Assembly (NCBI GenBank): GCA_003952965.2
Contig: CM025855.1
Span: forward strand, 37,978,150 to 38,042,149
Origin: Morella rubra
Taxonomy: Eukaryota > Streptophyta > Magnoliopsida > Fagales > Myricaceae
Reading direction: 5' to 3'
DNA: 64,000 nt
A program made the position numbers and the translations under genes. Below are positions 1 to 12,765 of this stretch, piece by piece. The notes beneath the pieces were generated by a model, which made no database searches, had not been told where the DNA came from, and saw only the letters and a list, made by a program, of their open reading frames with translations. Within the stretch, counting starts at the first letter, position 1. The number at the start of each line of letters is the position of its first letter.

Positions 1-466
1 GGATTGTAATCCGAGCATTAAGTTTAGTTGTGCCCCTTGCAATAATATATAATATAGTTATTTCAGTTTCTTCTGACACCTTAATCCACGTGAGTGGAAA
101 AAGTTATAAAAATAAGGAAATGGTGAACAGACAATTGAAAATTGGAAAAAGAAGAGGGCTCAAAATAGTCATTCCCATGCAATTAATTCCTCAGGAAACA
201 TGAAGAAAGAAGAACAAAAGCAAAAGTATCCAATAAGTGACAATAACATAATATTATTAATATATATGATCTCCAATATAACTCACTGTGATCACACGAA
301 CCTAGGACCAACTAATACGCTCAAACTGGTAGCCCACCAATTTATTATACATGTCCCATAACACTGAACAGTGAACAGTGCTCTTCACTCCATAAAACTA
401 AACTTTGAACTCTCTCCCTCTCCCTTGCACGCACGCAAACTTGCCCACATTTCCGAAACATCCATT
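1..466. other. 3' flank of the GASA gene, no gene seen
   Basis: AT-rich DNA downstream of the minus-strand GASA gene. It should hold that gene's 3' UTR, roughly 340-466, but I see no clear poly(A) signal that would fix its end. No coding sequence is recognised. Confidence 0.5.
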
Positions 467-889
467 TCAAGGGCATTTGGGCATGCCCTTTGCATTCTTC
501 TTGTCTCTGTAGCAAGGGCACTCGTGCTTGTTTCCGTAAGTCCCAGAAGGAACACATTTGCACTGCAGACAGCAAATCCCGCAGTACTTCATGCACCGGT
601 CCGGCACCCCGGCTTTTGAGCACCTCGTCTTGCACTTCTTGGTGCAAAATCCTTCAGAGGCAACAGGGGAAAAGCCGATTACTACCCAATAGCAAAATGG
701 TACTAGTACAATTCCAAGCCCACAATTAAAGAAAAAAACAAAGAAATGCACATGATTTTTCGGTAAGGAAATAACCGATATATACTTTTAGACGATAATG
801 CTTATACCTGATATAGCCATAGTAGGCTCCAAGAAAGAGGAGCTTAGGAGAAGAGAACAAAGCAGCAGTGTGGCAAAGAAGAGCTTCAT
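467..889 (-). CDS. GASA/snakin cysteine-rich secreted peptide
   Basis: A small secreted peptide of the gibberellin-regulated GASA/snakin family; members act in the apoplast in growth, redox balance and defence (family knowledge). Exon 1 is 808-889 and exon 2 is 467-651 on the minus strand. The lengths 82+185 give 267 nt, an 88-residue protein plus stop. Residues 1 to about 25 form a hydrophobic signal peptide beginning [10 protein letters not shown]. The GASA domain fills the rest with all 12 cysteines in family spacing, including KYCGICC and the [15 protein letters not shown] block, and ends KCP. The acceptor is chosen so that exon 2 opens at GFCTKKC; it follows a pyrimidine-rich stretch. 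An open frame continues upstream of exon 2 but reads through intron sequence. The short exon-1 form with few residues between signal peptide and domain resembles snakin-1 and peamaclein more than long GASA proteins. Confidence 0.92.
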
Positions 890-995
890 TTTTGCGTGGA
901 CTAATGTGATCAGAGCTGCAGATAGTAGCTAGACAGGAATGGTGTAGGAGAAGGACTTCTAGAGGCTGTGAAGAAGACTGAGAGCTTAAGCGGAC

Positions 996-1002
996 ATTTA
1001 TA
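996..1002 (-). promoter_or_regulatory. TATA box of the GASA gene
   Basis: TATAAAT on the minus strand, 107 bp upstream of the ATG at 889, a normal position for a plant core promoter with a short 5' UTR. Inferred from sequence and distance only. Confidence 0.55.
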
Positions 1003-1009
1003 GTAGTAA

Positions 1010-2228
1010 CATGTGGAGCTAGCAACTCGGGAAGAACTGTCCGAGCTAAGAGTCAATTAATGGAGTCAGTGCATGTGAGGGAACAGCTGGAGCTTAATAA
1101 GGTACCTCGGTAGCAGTGAGGACATGCTGAGCTGTGGTTCAGACTCCCTGCCCACGCCTTAATTTTGCTGCAGCTACCTTCCTTGCCTTTTTGTCCACAT
1201 GCACCGTGAAAGAAATGCTATACCTCTATTTTCCTTTGTTTTCCCTCTTTGTTTTTTTATTTTCGGTTTCGTTTAAAAATTAAAACTACACTTCCTGGTA
1301 AAAGTGGCCAAGAATCTCCTGCTTGCGGGGGTAGAGTTCTTTGAGTTCTTTGCCTAGCCTACGGCAATTACGAGCGAGGCCTCTAAGGGAGGCCCAGTCC
1401 TAAGCAGATGGGGGTACTGCTGGTCAACTATATATTTGAATCCGCTATGCGAGCAGTCCAGATGGAGGAATAGCCTTTCCCTTTCCGCAATGCCGCCAGA
1501 GGTTCATAAGTAATATACAGCGAACCTGCCCAGCCTACCCACATTACCCCCTCAAATGGAGAGTTCTAAGGAGCTCTTTTCTTGATTATAGAATTTGTGA
1601 GGCCCCTAATGGAATTTGACTAACCAAAAGGTCAATCTAAGCACTCAGATCTTAAACATCGGCGCGGAATTGCCCGTTTCACCCCTTCAAATGGGATGTT
1701 TTATGGAGCATATTTTGTATCCTACCTGACCTAAAAGATTTTCCCAAGGCAATCATGAAGTAAAAAGTGTCTACAAGACGCCCCCAAATATGCCACGATA
1801 GGCCCCATCAACTGGATGTGAGCGATTATGATTTGAAACTTCTAGAGCCGAAAGTAGGATTCTGAAAGCCTTCAAGATGGCATATTCCCTTTCCCCCATC
1901 CGCTTTCTATAATTGGGTTGCCACTTCATGAATAGGAGAGCAAGCACATACGCAGCGCTGCAAACACTACGTACGTAGATTGTAGAAATCGTAGAGCAAA
2001 ATGAGAATTGTAGTGAGAGGGAAAAAAAAAAAAACTGGGCAATCACAGGCTCCTACACATTATTCGCACCGCCCAAAACCCAAGCACATAGCAAAAGTGC
2101 AAAGCTGGTGGGTCCTATGCGTTAAGGTGGCAGCCCATAATTTATTTAATTCACGTATTGAAGGTGAGGAAGAGAACCTGTTTTACTCTGTACAGAAAAA
2201 GGAATAGACAAAAAATAGAGTATATACA
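1010..2228. other. Intergenic, no gene recognised
   Basis: The right 1010-1200 part is upstream promoter DNA of the GASA gene. From about 1290 to 1760 the sequence is less AT-rich than its surroundings and has two loosely similar phrases (accccctcaaatggagag near 1548 and caccccttcaaatgggatg near 1680). It looks like decayed repeat DNA but I cannot name a family. Open frames are short and match nothing I know. The last stretch holds the 3' UTR of the next minus-strand gene. Confidence 0.4.
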
Positions 2229-5200
2229 TCAACCTCCCATACTATTGGAGGGGCAGGAATGCTGGCAATGAGAGTGTTCCTTGACATAGTCAGACGCTAG
2301 CAAATTGACCTGCGAGTTTGTACCGCAGATATCTTAGATTGTCACAAGGGGGAACATACTGAATAACCCTAATGAAACAATACAGGACTTTTACCTTGAC
2401 AATCTCAGACTTCGAGCTTGGACGCATATAGGCTGCCAAGATACTCAGGTTGAAATCCTGGGGGCAAGGACAATGACAAGCACCAAGGTTCATAAGTATC
2501 AGTACCAAAGTTTCACCGTAGATCATTCAAGAAGAAAAATCTAGAAGCAGCTATGAAATGGGATGACATTTTGTAGCTAACTGATTATTCCTCCATACTT
2601 TTGAAGGGTTCACCATGTGGGAGAAACACAACCAAAAATTGGCTTCTTAGGATGTGTAGGTCACTGGTCAACTAATTGTTTATTGGCTTGTTTGGTTATC
2701 CAATCAGATTTAATAATCTATTGAGTACCTTATTTAAAATCTAATTACAAATCTTCTACACCATGATGAGGACGAATTCTTATAGTTTGGCCATTTTTTC
2801 TTTAGTTTCTTAAACTAATGTGATGCCGCCTATCCTGAATTGTCCCTGTTAAGGATACAGATTTGTTCTTCAAATGACATACAAAATAGGAATGGAGACA
2901 TTCAAATTTCTGGGGTATCTAAACCTGACCTAAAAGATTGTCAAAAGAAAAAAGATGTCTCAACCGAGTACTTAACAAGTGTCTCATACAACCTGACAGG
3001 CTGGCCCAAGAAATAATTCCCTATTGTATATGATAGGCACATGATAGATATATAAACATATGTATAGTACTTAGATCAATGTGATAACCTCTTATCATAT
3101 ATGGATACAATGAAAGACTAACTACTTGTTGGCAAGAGCAAACCAATAGTAAAGGCAGAACTCACTCTGAAAGGATCACCCCTCAAAGATTGCACAAACA
3201 TAGACCCCGAGCCACTTCCCTGCAAAACCAAAGAAATAATCACATGGTTGCCCTTCAAATAGGAACTAAACAGCAAATGTCGCAAGTGAAATCTACTCTT
3301 GAAGTTCAACAGGAAGGAGAAGAATTTCCTTTACAGAGTTGGAAAGGACAAGTAGATCCTAAGATGGTGCATGCAATGCATGTATGTATAAAGTCCTGTT
3401 GTTCTCTTTGCTTTTTCAAGAACTTGATAGTATTTCACATAACTTTCCTTTCGTCATCGACAAACTAACTTCACCTATCTACAATTTTTTCATTTGACTC
3501 TGGCCATCAATGATGAAAATGGAGAAAAGAGAAGTTCAATCCAACCAATCATGCCAGCCGGGATTGTTATATATCATTTTCAGTTAAAACCTTCGACTCT
3601 TAGCTTTAGATTTTAATGTTGTTCCAATCTACGATTTGTGTTCAATGCTTTACAATTATTTTTTCTTTTTAGTTGATAAGTTGCCACTCATGCAGTTTGA
3701 GGAGAGGACGTGCTATGTGAGCCAAAGCTCATTGGCCCATTGCTTTGATCTATATTTAAATTTTCCAAAAAAAAAAAACTAAAATCTCTCTCCTATTCCT
3801 CATTCCAAGTACAGTTTTTCAACTATGAACTTGGAGATTCAAACATGTGCCCTTTCACACAATAAATTTCTTTGTTTGGAAAGCTACCTAAGATGATGGG
3901 GATTTGCCAACTCCAACCCCATTAAAAAGATGCTTTTCCAGTCAACATTAGGAGATTAGTTATAAAATATATGAAAGTACATGGCAGAGGATAATCAATA
4001 GGATATCGAGTATTTAAGATGAAAATAGCATTTCAAGCCAGTCATTTGAAAAATTACCACTTCATTAAATCTCTGAATACAATTGCTTATAACTCTATTC
4101 ACTATTTATATGCTGCACTATCCACATGCATAGTTCGCAAATAAATAAACAAAAGACAAAAACAGAAGCCAGCATTTTTCTTTTTCTTTGGCGTGCAAAC
4201 AAAGAAGCTCCATGATTCCAATAGAGTTTGGCACGCCAAATGTAAGCGACAATACAAAGACAGCACCATGATGTGGCACACATCTGTAGATATATCCACT
4301 TTAGATGTATGCATGCACATCCATAGGTGATTATAGTACCTCAGTTCAACCACAACATGTAAACGTAAACACTGAGGTACCTCCAAAGATATGTCCCTGA
4401 GACGCCTGCCAGTTTGAGCACAGCAAATGCGGACTACATGTTCATCACAACTCCCACTGATAATATAGTCCCTTCCATTCATGTAATAGGAACGAGTGTA
4501 GTTCTGAGAGCTTCCTGTAGAAGCTATTTCAAAATTCAAGTGAAGCCTCCCATCAACAGCCACAAACTGTCTAACCTGGCAATATCCACATGTTAATCTC
4601 AAGTGCACATAAATTTTAAAAGGATAATCTTCATCAGCAACAGAAGTGGCATAATAATATAACAATAACAACAATACCATCCACATTTCTTCAAATACAA
4701 AAACAAGGACAACAGATACACCACAAACAAAGATGAAATTGTATCTCAAAAAGACCTATATGCAACTGAGTTGGTATCTTCTTAAGATCCCAGTCTAGAC
4801 CTAATCTCACCAATAGAAAATATCCTTCTTTTTTCCTCTAGACCACCATGCCGCAGATGATCTTCCACAGGAATAGTTGCAGATGACCAGAAACTAGGGG
4901 TTTATTTATCTACCACTTTCCTATTAGAGCGCATATTGAAACTTTGTTGTAGCATAATTCATGTACAAAGCTTCTATGTATTGGTTCCCTTATGGATATC
5001 AGGACCAATCCCAATAGTCATTTAGCATGAGACAGAGGGAATCGGAGATATAGGATTTAAGATGAAAATAGCATTTCACAGAATAGAAGTCATAGAGAAA
5101 ATTACCACTTCACATAAATCTCTGAATACAAAACTTATAACTCTCATTCACTATTTATATGCGGCTGACTATCCAGAATGATACTAGTCATCTGGAATAA

Positions 5201-8200
5201 AGAGAAGCAAAAACAAAAACAGAAGCCAGAGAGCTTGACAGCACCATGATGTGGCACACATCTGTAGATATATCCACTTTAGATGTATGCATGCACATCC
5301 ATAGGTTATTATAGTACCTCAGTTCAACCACAACATGTAAACGTAAACACTGAGGTACCTCCAAAGATATGTCCCTGAGACGCCTGCCAGTTTGAGCACA
5401 GCAAATGCGGACTACATGTTCATCACAACTCCCACTGATAATATAGTCCCTTCCATTCATGTAATAGGAACGAGTGTAGTTCTGAGAGCTTCCTGTAGAA
5501 GCTATTTCAAAATTCAAGTGAAGCCTCCCATCAACAGCCACAAACTGTCTAACCTGGCAATATCCACATGTTAATCTCAAGTGCACATAAATTTTAAAAG
5601 GATAATCTTCATCAGCAACAGAAGTGGCATAATAATATAACAACAACAACAATACCATCCACATTTCTTCAAATACAAAAACAAGGACAACAGATACACC
5701 ACAAACAAAGATGAAATTGTATCTCAAAAAGACCTATATGCAACTGAGTTGGTATCTTCTTAAGATCCCAGTCTAGACCTAATCTCACCAATAGAAAATA
5801 TCCTTCTTTTTTCCTCTAGACCACCATGCCGCAGATGATCTTCCACAGGAATAGTTGCAGATGACCAGAAACTAGGGGTTTATTTATCTACCACTTTCCT
5901 ATTAGAGCGCATATTGAAACTTTGTTGTAGCATAATTCATGTACAAAGCTTCTATGTATTGGTTCCCTTATGGATATCAGGACCAATCCCAATAGTCATT
6001 TAAAGATGGAGACCTAGGAACGGAGCTTATAGGATGAGACCTAACAATAGGTTCATATCAGACAGAATAGAATCTTAGAGACTCCCCAGCTCACATAGCA
6101 AATCAAACCAAATATTACCTCATTGTCAACGGCTGACACAAGAAGATACTGATCATCTGGAGAGAAGCAAACCATCACATTTCCCCGAGAGCTTGAAGCA
6201 GTATAGCAAGATCGCAGTGGTTTCTGTCTTAAGTCCCACATCTTGACATCTTGATCAAAGGAAGAAGTAGCAAAAACTGATGGGGAATAGTTAGCAAACT
6301 TCACTACATTAATATGCTCTCGATGCATATCAGTGAACATCTGTAAGCGTCTTCCAGTACTTATGTCATACAACGCGACATTTCTAGAGTATCCACTTGC
6401 AAGAAAAAGTTCATCCGTACAGTTTACATGAACAGAAGTCAGTTGATCAAACTCATCAAAGGTGACAGAACCAGCACTACTGTTAGATATCCCCGTTGTC
6501 GTTGGTAGCATATGTTGGATATCATACAATTTCAATGAGCCATTATCTGAACCAGCTATGAGCTGACAATCACAAGGGTCAAAAAAGGCAAAACAGAATT
6601 AGAAACACCATACTAGTCAGGAATAAAATTGACAAGAAAAGAAACTCTAAACATGCACCAATGGTGAACGCCAAACATTCCAGACTAAAGATGGTACAAC
6701 ATCCTGCAGTTAATAATTTTGAAATTATTACTCATTTCTTTTCTAAGGGTAAAAGCCAATAACAAAACAAGCTAAAGTCTGAGGATGTAGCACACCCCAA
6801 ATACAAACACAGCAAGAATCATCCAGATTAGTGATTTTAATTGCAGAGGATATGTTATAAAATAATATAGCACCACAACTCCATTGTCTCTTAGAACATT
6901 ACATGCAGGGATCATATACCTTAGAAGGATACTTCTTCAGCCAACAGAGTCCCAATACACTGTTCATTGCACCAAGTGAGGGGATATAACTAAGAATTTG
7001 CTCCTTCTCATGGTTGACTACAACTACTTCACCATCCAAAGTTCCAAAGACCATAAGGCTAGAATCAGATGGGTGATACTCAAACTGCCTTGGACGAAAC
7101 CCCATACCTTCTTCACCCAAACCACTGCTTGAAATGGCAAGGGGATGCAAGAAAGGCCAAGCAGAAGACCCTACTTTGGCAGCACAAAGAGACCTGGTAT
7201 AGAAATATTTTGACTTTCCAGTAGTATATGACGACTTTTGCTTCAGAGTCCGCATCTGACTGTAGCTTGCTCTTAGTTCACGGTTCTGCAGGATGCTAAC
7301 AACACTTTCTCTATGCTTCCTTCTGTACGGTAGATACTCAAAGTATTGCGAAAAGGTAACTGTAGCTGATGGGCTCTTTCAAGTGAAGAGATCACGGTTC
7401 ATGACAAGCAGCAACATCTGCAATTTGCCAAAGGCACCTGCCAATCTTTCTGATGGGACTTTCAAGTGGGGTAATGAAGAGATCTACTCTAGTGTTTCTC
7501 AAAGCATATTGGCGAAGCATGACAAGAAACAAACTTTAAAGCAACATCTGCAATTTGCCTTGTAAAGGCACCTGCCAAAGACTCTTCTGTGTTTTGATTG
7601 TGTAGTGTATCGAAAGAAACCTGTCAATCAAGTTAGGAACTCAAATGTCAACAACAACAACATCATAGGTGGCAAATTAGGACAATAGAATATTGTGCCA
7701 TTTGGGCGCGTGTATTTTCTTATGGACTATGAGGAATGTATAAGTAACAGAAAGCATCTATGCGTACATACCTGCATCTAGAGTAGGAATTTCTTTATCA
7801 AGTATTTCAGATTAAAAGCGGGACGAGGTCGGAGTTGTAAGGAAATAACAATATCCATGAGACACGTATCTATCCATTATCAAGCCACTAAAAGTAAAGA
7901 AACAACTTGACAAGAACAAGAAAATTCTTACAACCAACAGCATTTGGAGGCACTTGCTTTATCATCTTCATTCTTGCTTGATTAAAAAAATATGCAATAA
8001 TCATTCAAATTAATTCCTTTTGGGCTGAACTTAAAATATGATTTCAAATCTGAAAACTCGCAATTTCCTGAAATTCTAGAATGATCCTCTTATGCAGCTA
8101 AATTAATTCAGTCTAATTGCCATCACCAAGAGAAAGGAAAAACTATATTCAATTCTTCCACATATGGGCACAAGAGAATTATCTACAAGAAAAAGACCAT

Positions 8201-11181
8201 GTGGCTTACCTCATTCTGGTGATCGACATGTCCATTCCAGCTAGGAAAAATATTAGATAATAGCTCCGTATAACTATCTTCTTGCTGGTGAAATGAAAAA
8301 TCCACATCGCTGTCATCAGATGAATCCTCAATCATGCTTTCAGCTTCATTATTTATAATAGGATCATTAAGGGAAATCAAATTCCCGAGTGCCTCTTCCA
8401 TGGCTGAGTTATGATCCGTGGGTATGCCAATATCGACAGATGATGCCCCAATGTAAGGAGCACTCTTTGGCTGACTGCAATAACTTCTGTTATCCGATCT
8501 CCCATCAGATGATACAGAAGAAGGGCCAGCATCATTGGAACACAGCCATTTCTGAAACCGAAGTTCAGCCAAAGAAGGGAGTTTAGAAAGTGCAGCAGTG
8601 GTTGTCCAAAGATTTGCAATTCTTGTCTCACACATTGAGAGGCATGCTAAATTGGGCATGCAAGTAAAACAATCCTCCCTGAAACTAGTAAGAGAAGTAC
8701 TGAAGTCAAGGTTAAGGGTGTGTATCCGCTTGAAGTCCCCCATTATGTTGAGCTTCCGGAAGTGCGAAGACGTCAAGGTTAAAACTTGGCATGGCAAACC
8801 TCTCTTAGAGAGATCCCTGAGATCAAAATTAAATTAATGGCCGAAGTCATTTATCTTTGCAAGGCCTATAGCTTCGTGAACTTGGTCCATCAATACAATG
8901 TGTTTTCCAAGCAGTGAAAGAAGAATCAACTATTTGTGCACTATAAAGTGAGCAGAACGCTCTGCAAATGGTAACTTCAAGAGGATATACAAAGCATGCA
9001 GCATTACAAATGGAGGTTTCAAATGGTTGCAAATCTGAGCAACAAAGGAAGGCTGAGAAATTGAGGCTCACCTAAGAAAAATATAATTCTCCAAAGATTG
9101 CAGATACTATAGTACAGATGCTCAATAATGTGATTTAGACCCCACTATCATTCCAAGTTTCCGACATTCATATGGCATTAGAGAGATCCACACACATTTG
9201 AAATTCTTGGTATCCTTTTGAATACCAAAAAGGAGATTAAGAGTTAAAAGAAAGAAGCTATCCTTCTAGACAGGTCAGCTTTCACCCAAAAAGGAAGTGT
9301 TGGTAGAAGTGATCAATATCAGTGACAACAAGGTAGTACAGGAGGATGAAAGCTTGACAAAACTACAAAGGTTGTATTAGCATTTTGCTGCCTACTATAG
9401 TCAAGCTCCCACCATAACAGCATAACGGAAAGCAGGCCACATAGACATACTTAAAGGGATATTTTCTCCATCAATGCCTCTCGTTCAATGTACCAGTACT
9501 GTTTCCGTTTCTCATATGAGAAAAGCATGTGTCTTGAGATCTTTTTACATCAACCACTAAACACAGTTCCGTTTTAAAGATCCCATTTGAAGTTCCAGAA
9601 ATTCATCTCCAGAGGCACCTCGTAGACAGTAGGAACCACGAGGAGGACTCATTTTGTGTGAAAATAAATGTTTAGAATTCATTTTCATATGAGGCTGAAA
9701 TGCCCCACTTTGATCACATACAAACTGAACTTCGAAACAATCAAAAGCTCAACCATCAAGTTTTCAGTGGGTTGCGATTTCGTAGGCTAAATCATAGAGT
9801 TTCACTAACTTATTGTTGCTAGATAGGTGGCAAAAAGATTGTGTGCAGATATTTGTTATGAAACAAATCTGGAAATAGATCAATAATATGAAAACAGTGC
9901 ACTTAGCATTGATATATACCGCAAGAAGTTCTTTCCAAATGACAAATCCTGAAGATCAACTTGCCGAAGCTTTTGATTGATGGAACGCATCAGCGACAAA
10001 GCAAATTCTCCACTAAAAACACATGATGATCCATTACGTACATCAACCGCTTCAATCTCTGAAGCATCAAGTTCCATAAATAGAGCAAGAAGAGGATGAA
10101 AGTCAATATCCTTAAGACGGTCCAAAAAAATCTCCAGGCTACATAGCTCACAGCGGGATTTTTTCACCTCAGCCTGAATCATTTATATTTAACACAAGAA
10201 GGACAGTGATCAATATAACTTCCACATGCACGGAAACCAAAACAGTGAGCCAATGACAATATAACCGGTATAAAAGGTATTAAATTACAACTACTTCAGT
10301 CGGAAAATAATCAACACAGACCTTGAATAGACCAGACAAAATTGCAGTATTAGGTAGTATACCATGCTTCGCGCAAGAATCCATGTACCTAGAACCAAAA
10401 GAAAGATTAAGTAGTTTAATAATTATCCGACAGGAAATCAAGTTTATAGAAGAGGTGACAACATGACAATAAAAGAAACTTCAACTAGCTGGTCAAGCAA
10501 CTGTCATGAGTGATTTTACTTCCTCATTCCCACATAACGTGTAACAGTATTCTTTTTGTTTCCTTTTTCATTGTATGCTTTTTAGTTCTCTTCCTCAATC
10601 AAATTAGACAAAGAAGAATAAAAAAATATTGGAAAGGTGATAGAGAGCAAGGAAGAACGAACTCATTTTTCCACACATTCCCAAATGTTTTGGCCTGAGA
10701 CCAAGAAGCAAACACCAAATTGCCAAATCAACCCCAATACATCACAATGGACACATTGAGTGGACCATTGAAACAACCAATGACAATCGTTTTTTCCCTA
10801 TATCCTAAATGATAAGTCCAAAAATTAAATTAAAAGAAAATGAATAGAAAGAGAAGCAATTGTGTTAACGTTCCATCTCTCAAATCCACGACTGTCTAAC
10901 TTTGAGCAAGCTCCTTCCAGGGAAATAAAGCTTAAAGAGTGAATTTACAACATACTCTTTCTACAACCAGAAATACAATTTTTTACAGAAACGAATCAAA
11001 TAGGCTACAAAAAAAAAAGTAAAAAGAATAATCGGATTACTACTTGATTGAAACTATTGAACTGCAACAATATCATTGAAAGCTTCGCAAAATATTCATA
11101 CGGATTGTAACACGAATTTTGATATGCCTAAATAAAAGAGGAACTGAACCTTTGTTCCAAGGTTGCGATATCGATGGCCAT
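2229..11181 (-). CDS. DHU1: DHU1-like LRR/WD40 protein, CUL4-DDB1 substrate receptor
   Basis: Ortholog of DWD HYPERSENSITIVE TO UV-B 1, a DDB1-binding WD40 protein of CUL4 ubiquitin ligases that damps UV-B signalling (family knowledge). Minus-strand exons: 11150-11181, 10322-10388, 9920-10173, 8210-8816, about 6920-7620, 6119-6562, 5359-5553, 4381-4575, 3166-3219, 2395-2457, 2229-2309. Phases agree at all joins checked outside the 6920-7620 exon. The start MAIDIATLEQRYMDSC fits the family. N-terminal leucine-rich repeats lie in 8210-10173; WD40 blades lie in 2229-7255. The WDxR (DWD) motif is seen as VKMWDLRQ near 6230. Two oddities: exon 5359-5553 and exon 4381-4575 are identical 195-nt phase-0 exons, and exon 6920-7620 reads FEKH then a stop and is out of frame across about 7366-7490. 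The last two introns isolate tiny exons of 54 and 63 nt. The gene is probably functional in the plant and damaged in the assembly, but a real pseudogene is not excluded. Confidence 0.88.
4259..6002. repeat. Tandem duplication, two 766-bp units 978 bp apart
   Basis: Unit A 4259-5024 and unit B 5237-6002 match base for base except for two substitutions I can see, near 4329/5307 and in the CAA-rich run near 4664/5642. Each unit carries the same 195-nt DHU1 exon and flanking intron. The 212 bp between them (5025-5236) is related to both the sequence left of A and the sequence right of B. Confidence 0.9.
7366..7582. repeat. Thinned direct repeat inside a DHU1 exon
   Basis: Segment 7366-7445 repeats the order of short blocks found in 7446-7582 (gatggg, tttcaagtg, aagagatc, catgacaag, gcaacatctgcaatttgcc, aaaggcacctgcca) but with the material between blocks missing. 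It interrupts the coding frame of the host exon. Confidence 0.75.
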
Positions 11182-12036
11182 GGCAATTGAGCTCGACGAT
11201 CGGAGCTCTTGTATTCCCGAAGAACAGAAGAAAGTGCCGGTTTCTTTTATAGTTTTATTTAGGAAAAAAAAATCAGTTGTTTGTCATACTATTTCTCAAG
11301 GATTAGAGCGTGGGACCCTTTTTTTTTTTTCTTCTTCTTCTTTCTTCTTCTATATTTTTGGGGGATTTAAAAATCTTCTCTGTAGTCTGTGCTGGGTCTG
11401 CTGACTGCTGAGCTAGAGGGAGAGAGAAAAGATGTCAAATCTCAGAAATTGGGCCCAAACAAACTGTGATATAAGTTCAGCTGAGCCCAACTAAATCTAC
11501 GCCACTAAGCCCATCTGGAATGAACGCAAACTTCAAACTAACATTGGGCTTAGTTGGGACTGTTTAATACAGAACTTAAAGCCCGCGAGATTTTTCCCAA
11601 CTTTTCTAATGTTCTTCGAGATTCCTGAAAATTCCAAAAGATTTTGTTTTCTTCTGTCACGAATTGTTATCATAATCATATTTTTTATTCATCCAACCAA
11701 AAAAAAAAAAAAGGGAAAGGAGAAACTTACTTTTAGTTGAAAAGGTATAAGGTAAAAAAAGCCTAGTAGTAAGATAGAAGCAAGAGCACAAGCAGTTGTA
11801 ACTTGAAGTAGGGAAAGGGATGAAAAGGTGACCAGTCTAATGTCTAATGACTTTAGAACCAAATCATGTTGGTCATGCTTCTTTAATCTCTTGTCATCCC
11901 AGATTTGACAGGCCCAACTTGTGAAAAGGTCACCCATCTCCCCCATACTCTCTTTATAATAAGACTCTTCTTCAAGAAAAAAGTAGCAAAGCGGGGCTCC
12001 CTGCTCTGAAGGACGACCAAGCTTTCTACTCTCGGA

Positions 12037-12040
<4 letters not shown>

Positions 12041-12073
<33 letters not shown>
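12041..12073. repeat. (CT)16 microsatellite
   Basis: Uninterrupted CT dinucleotide run. On the minus strand it produces a spurious Arg-Glu repeat frame. Confidence 0.95.
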
Positions 12074-12075
<2 letters not shown>

Positions 12076-12765
12076 CATTACTCATCATAAATCTTTTTCA
12101 CTTGCACGTGCTTTGGCACGTAAAGAGGAAGGTTGTTGGCTAGAGAAAAGGAGGTATCATGGGTTGGGACCCAAAGGGGAGAGTTTATCTTCTGAATATA
12201 TTGATTAGTTATGCTTCATGTCCTAATAATTACTAAGAAAAATTCATTAAAGCTTGGGTGTTTCTTGTTCTGGTCTGGAAAAGAAACATAGTATCAAAAG
12301 AACAGTTTTTAAGTTGGCAGTTGAAGAACAAACAGGCAAGAGGGCAACAAATCACAGAAGTGTGAAAGTGTAGCAGCAGATGATATTGCTTTTCAGCAGT
12401 GGAAAAAAAAAACAAACATTACCCGAATGAGCCTGTGGGTACCCCACGATAACTTTTCCTCTTACTTTTTTACATTATGAATGAACAGGGAACCCCAGTG
12501 AGTTCTCTAAAATCATGCTCGCTGTTCATTGCGTGTTGAACAGGTAATCTGAAAACAGAAAAAGGAAAGCCATCCAAATTTTTTTTTCTTGGCTAATTTG
12601 AGGGAAGCGGAAGCTGTCTACCTAATAACACGTACAAATATATATAAAAAAACAAGTGAAATCTTCCAAACCAATTGAGATCTCTTTGTCAAGTGTAAGT
12701 AGTAGAGTCGAGATCTGGCACTCATTTCTATATTAGAGAATATAAAATAGCAATTACAGGCAAAG

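Noticed and set aside
11689-12078. A 129-codon minus-strand frame with an Arg-Glu repeat
   Set aside because: The repeat comes from the (CT)16 microsatellite and the rest has no family resemblance or splice context.
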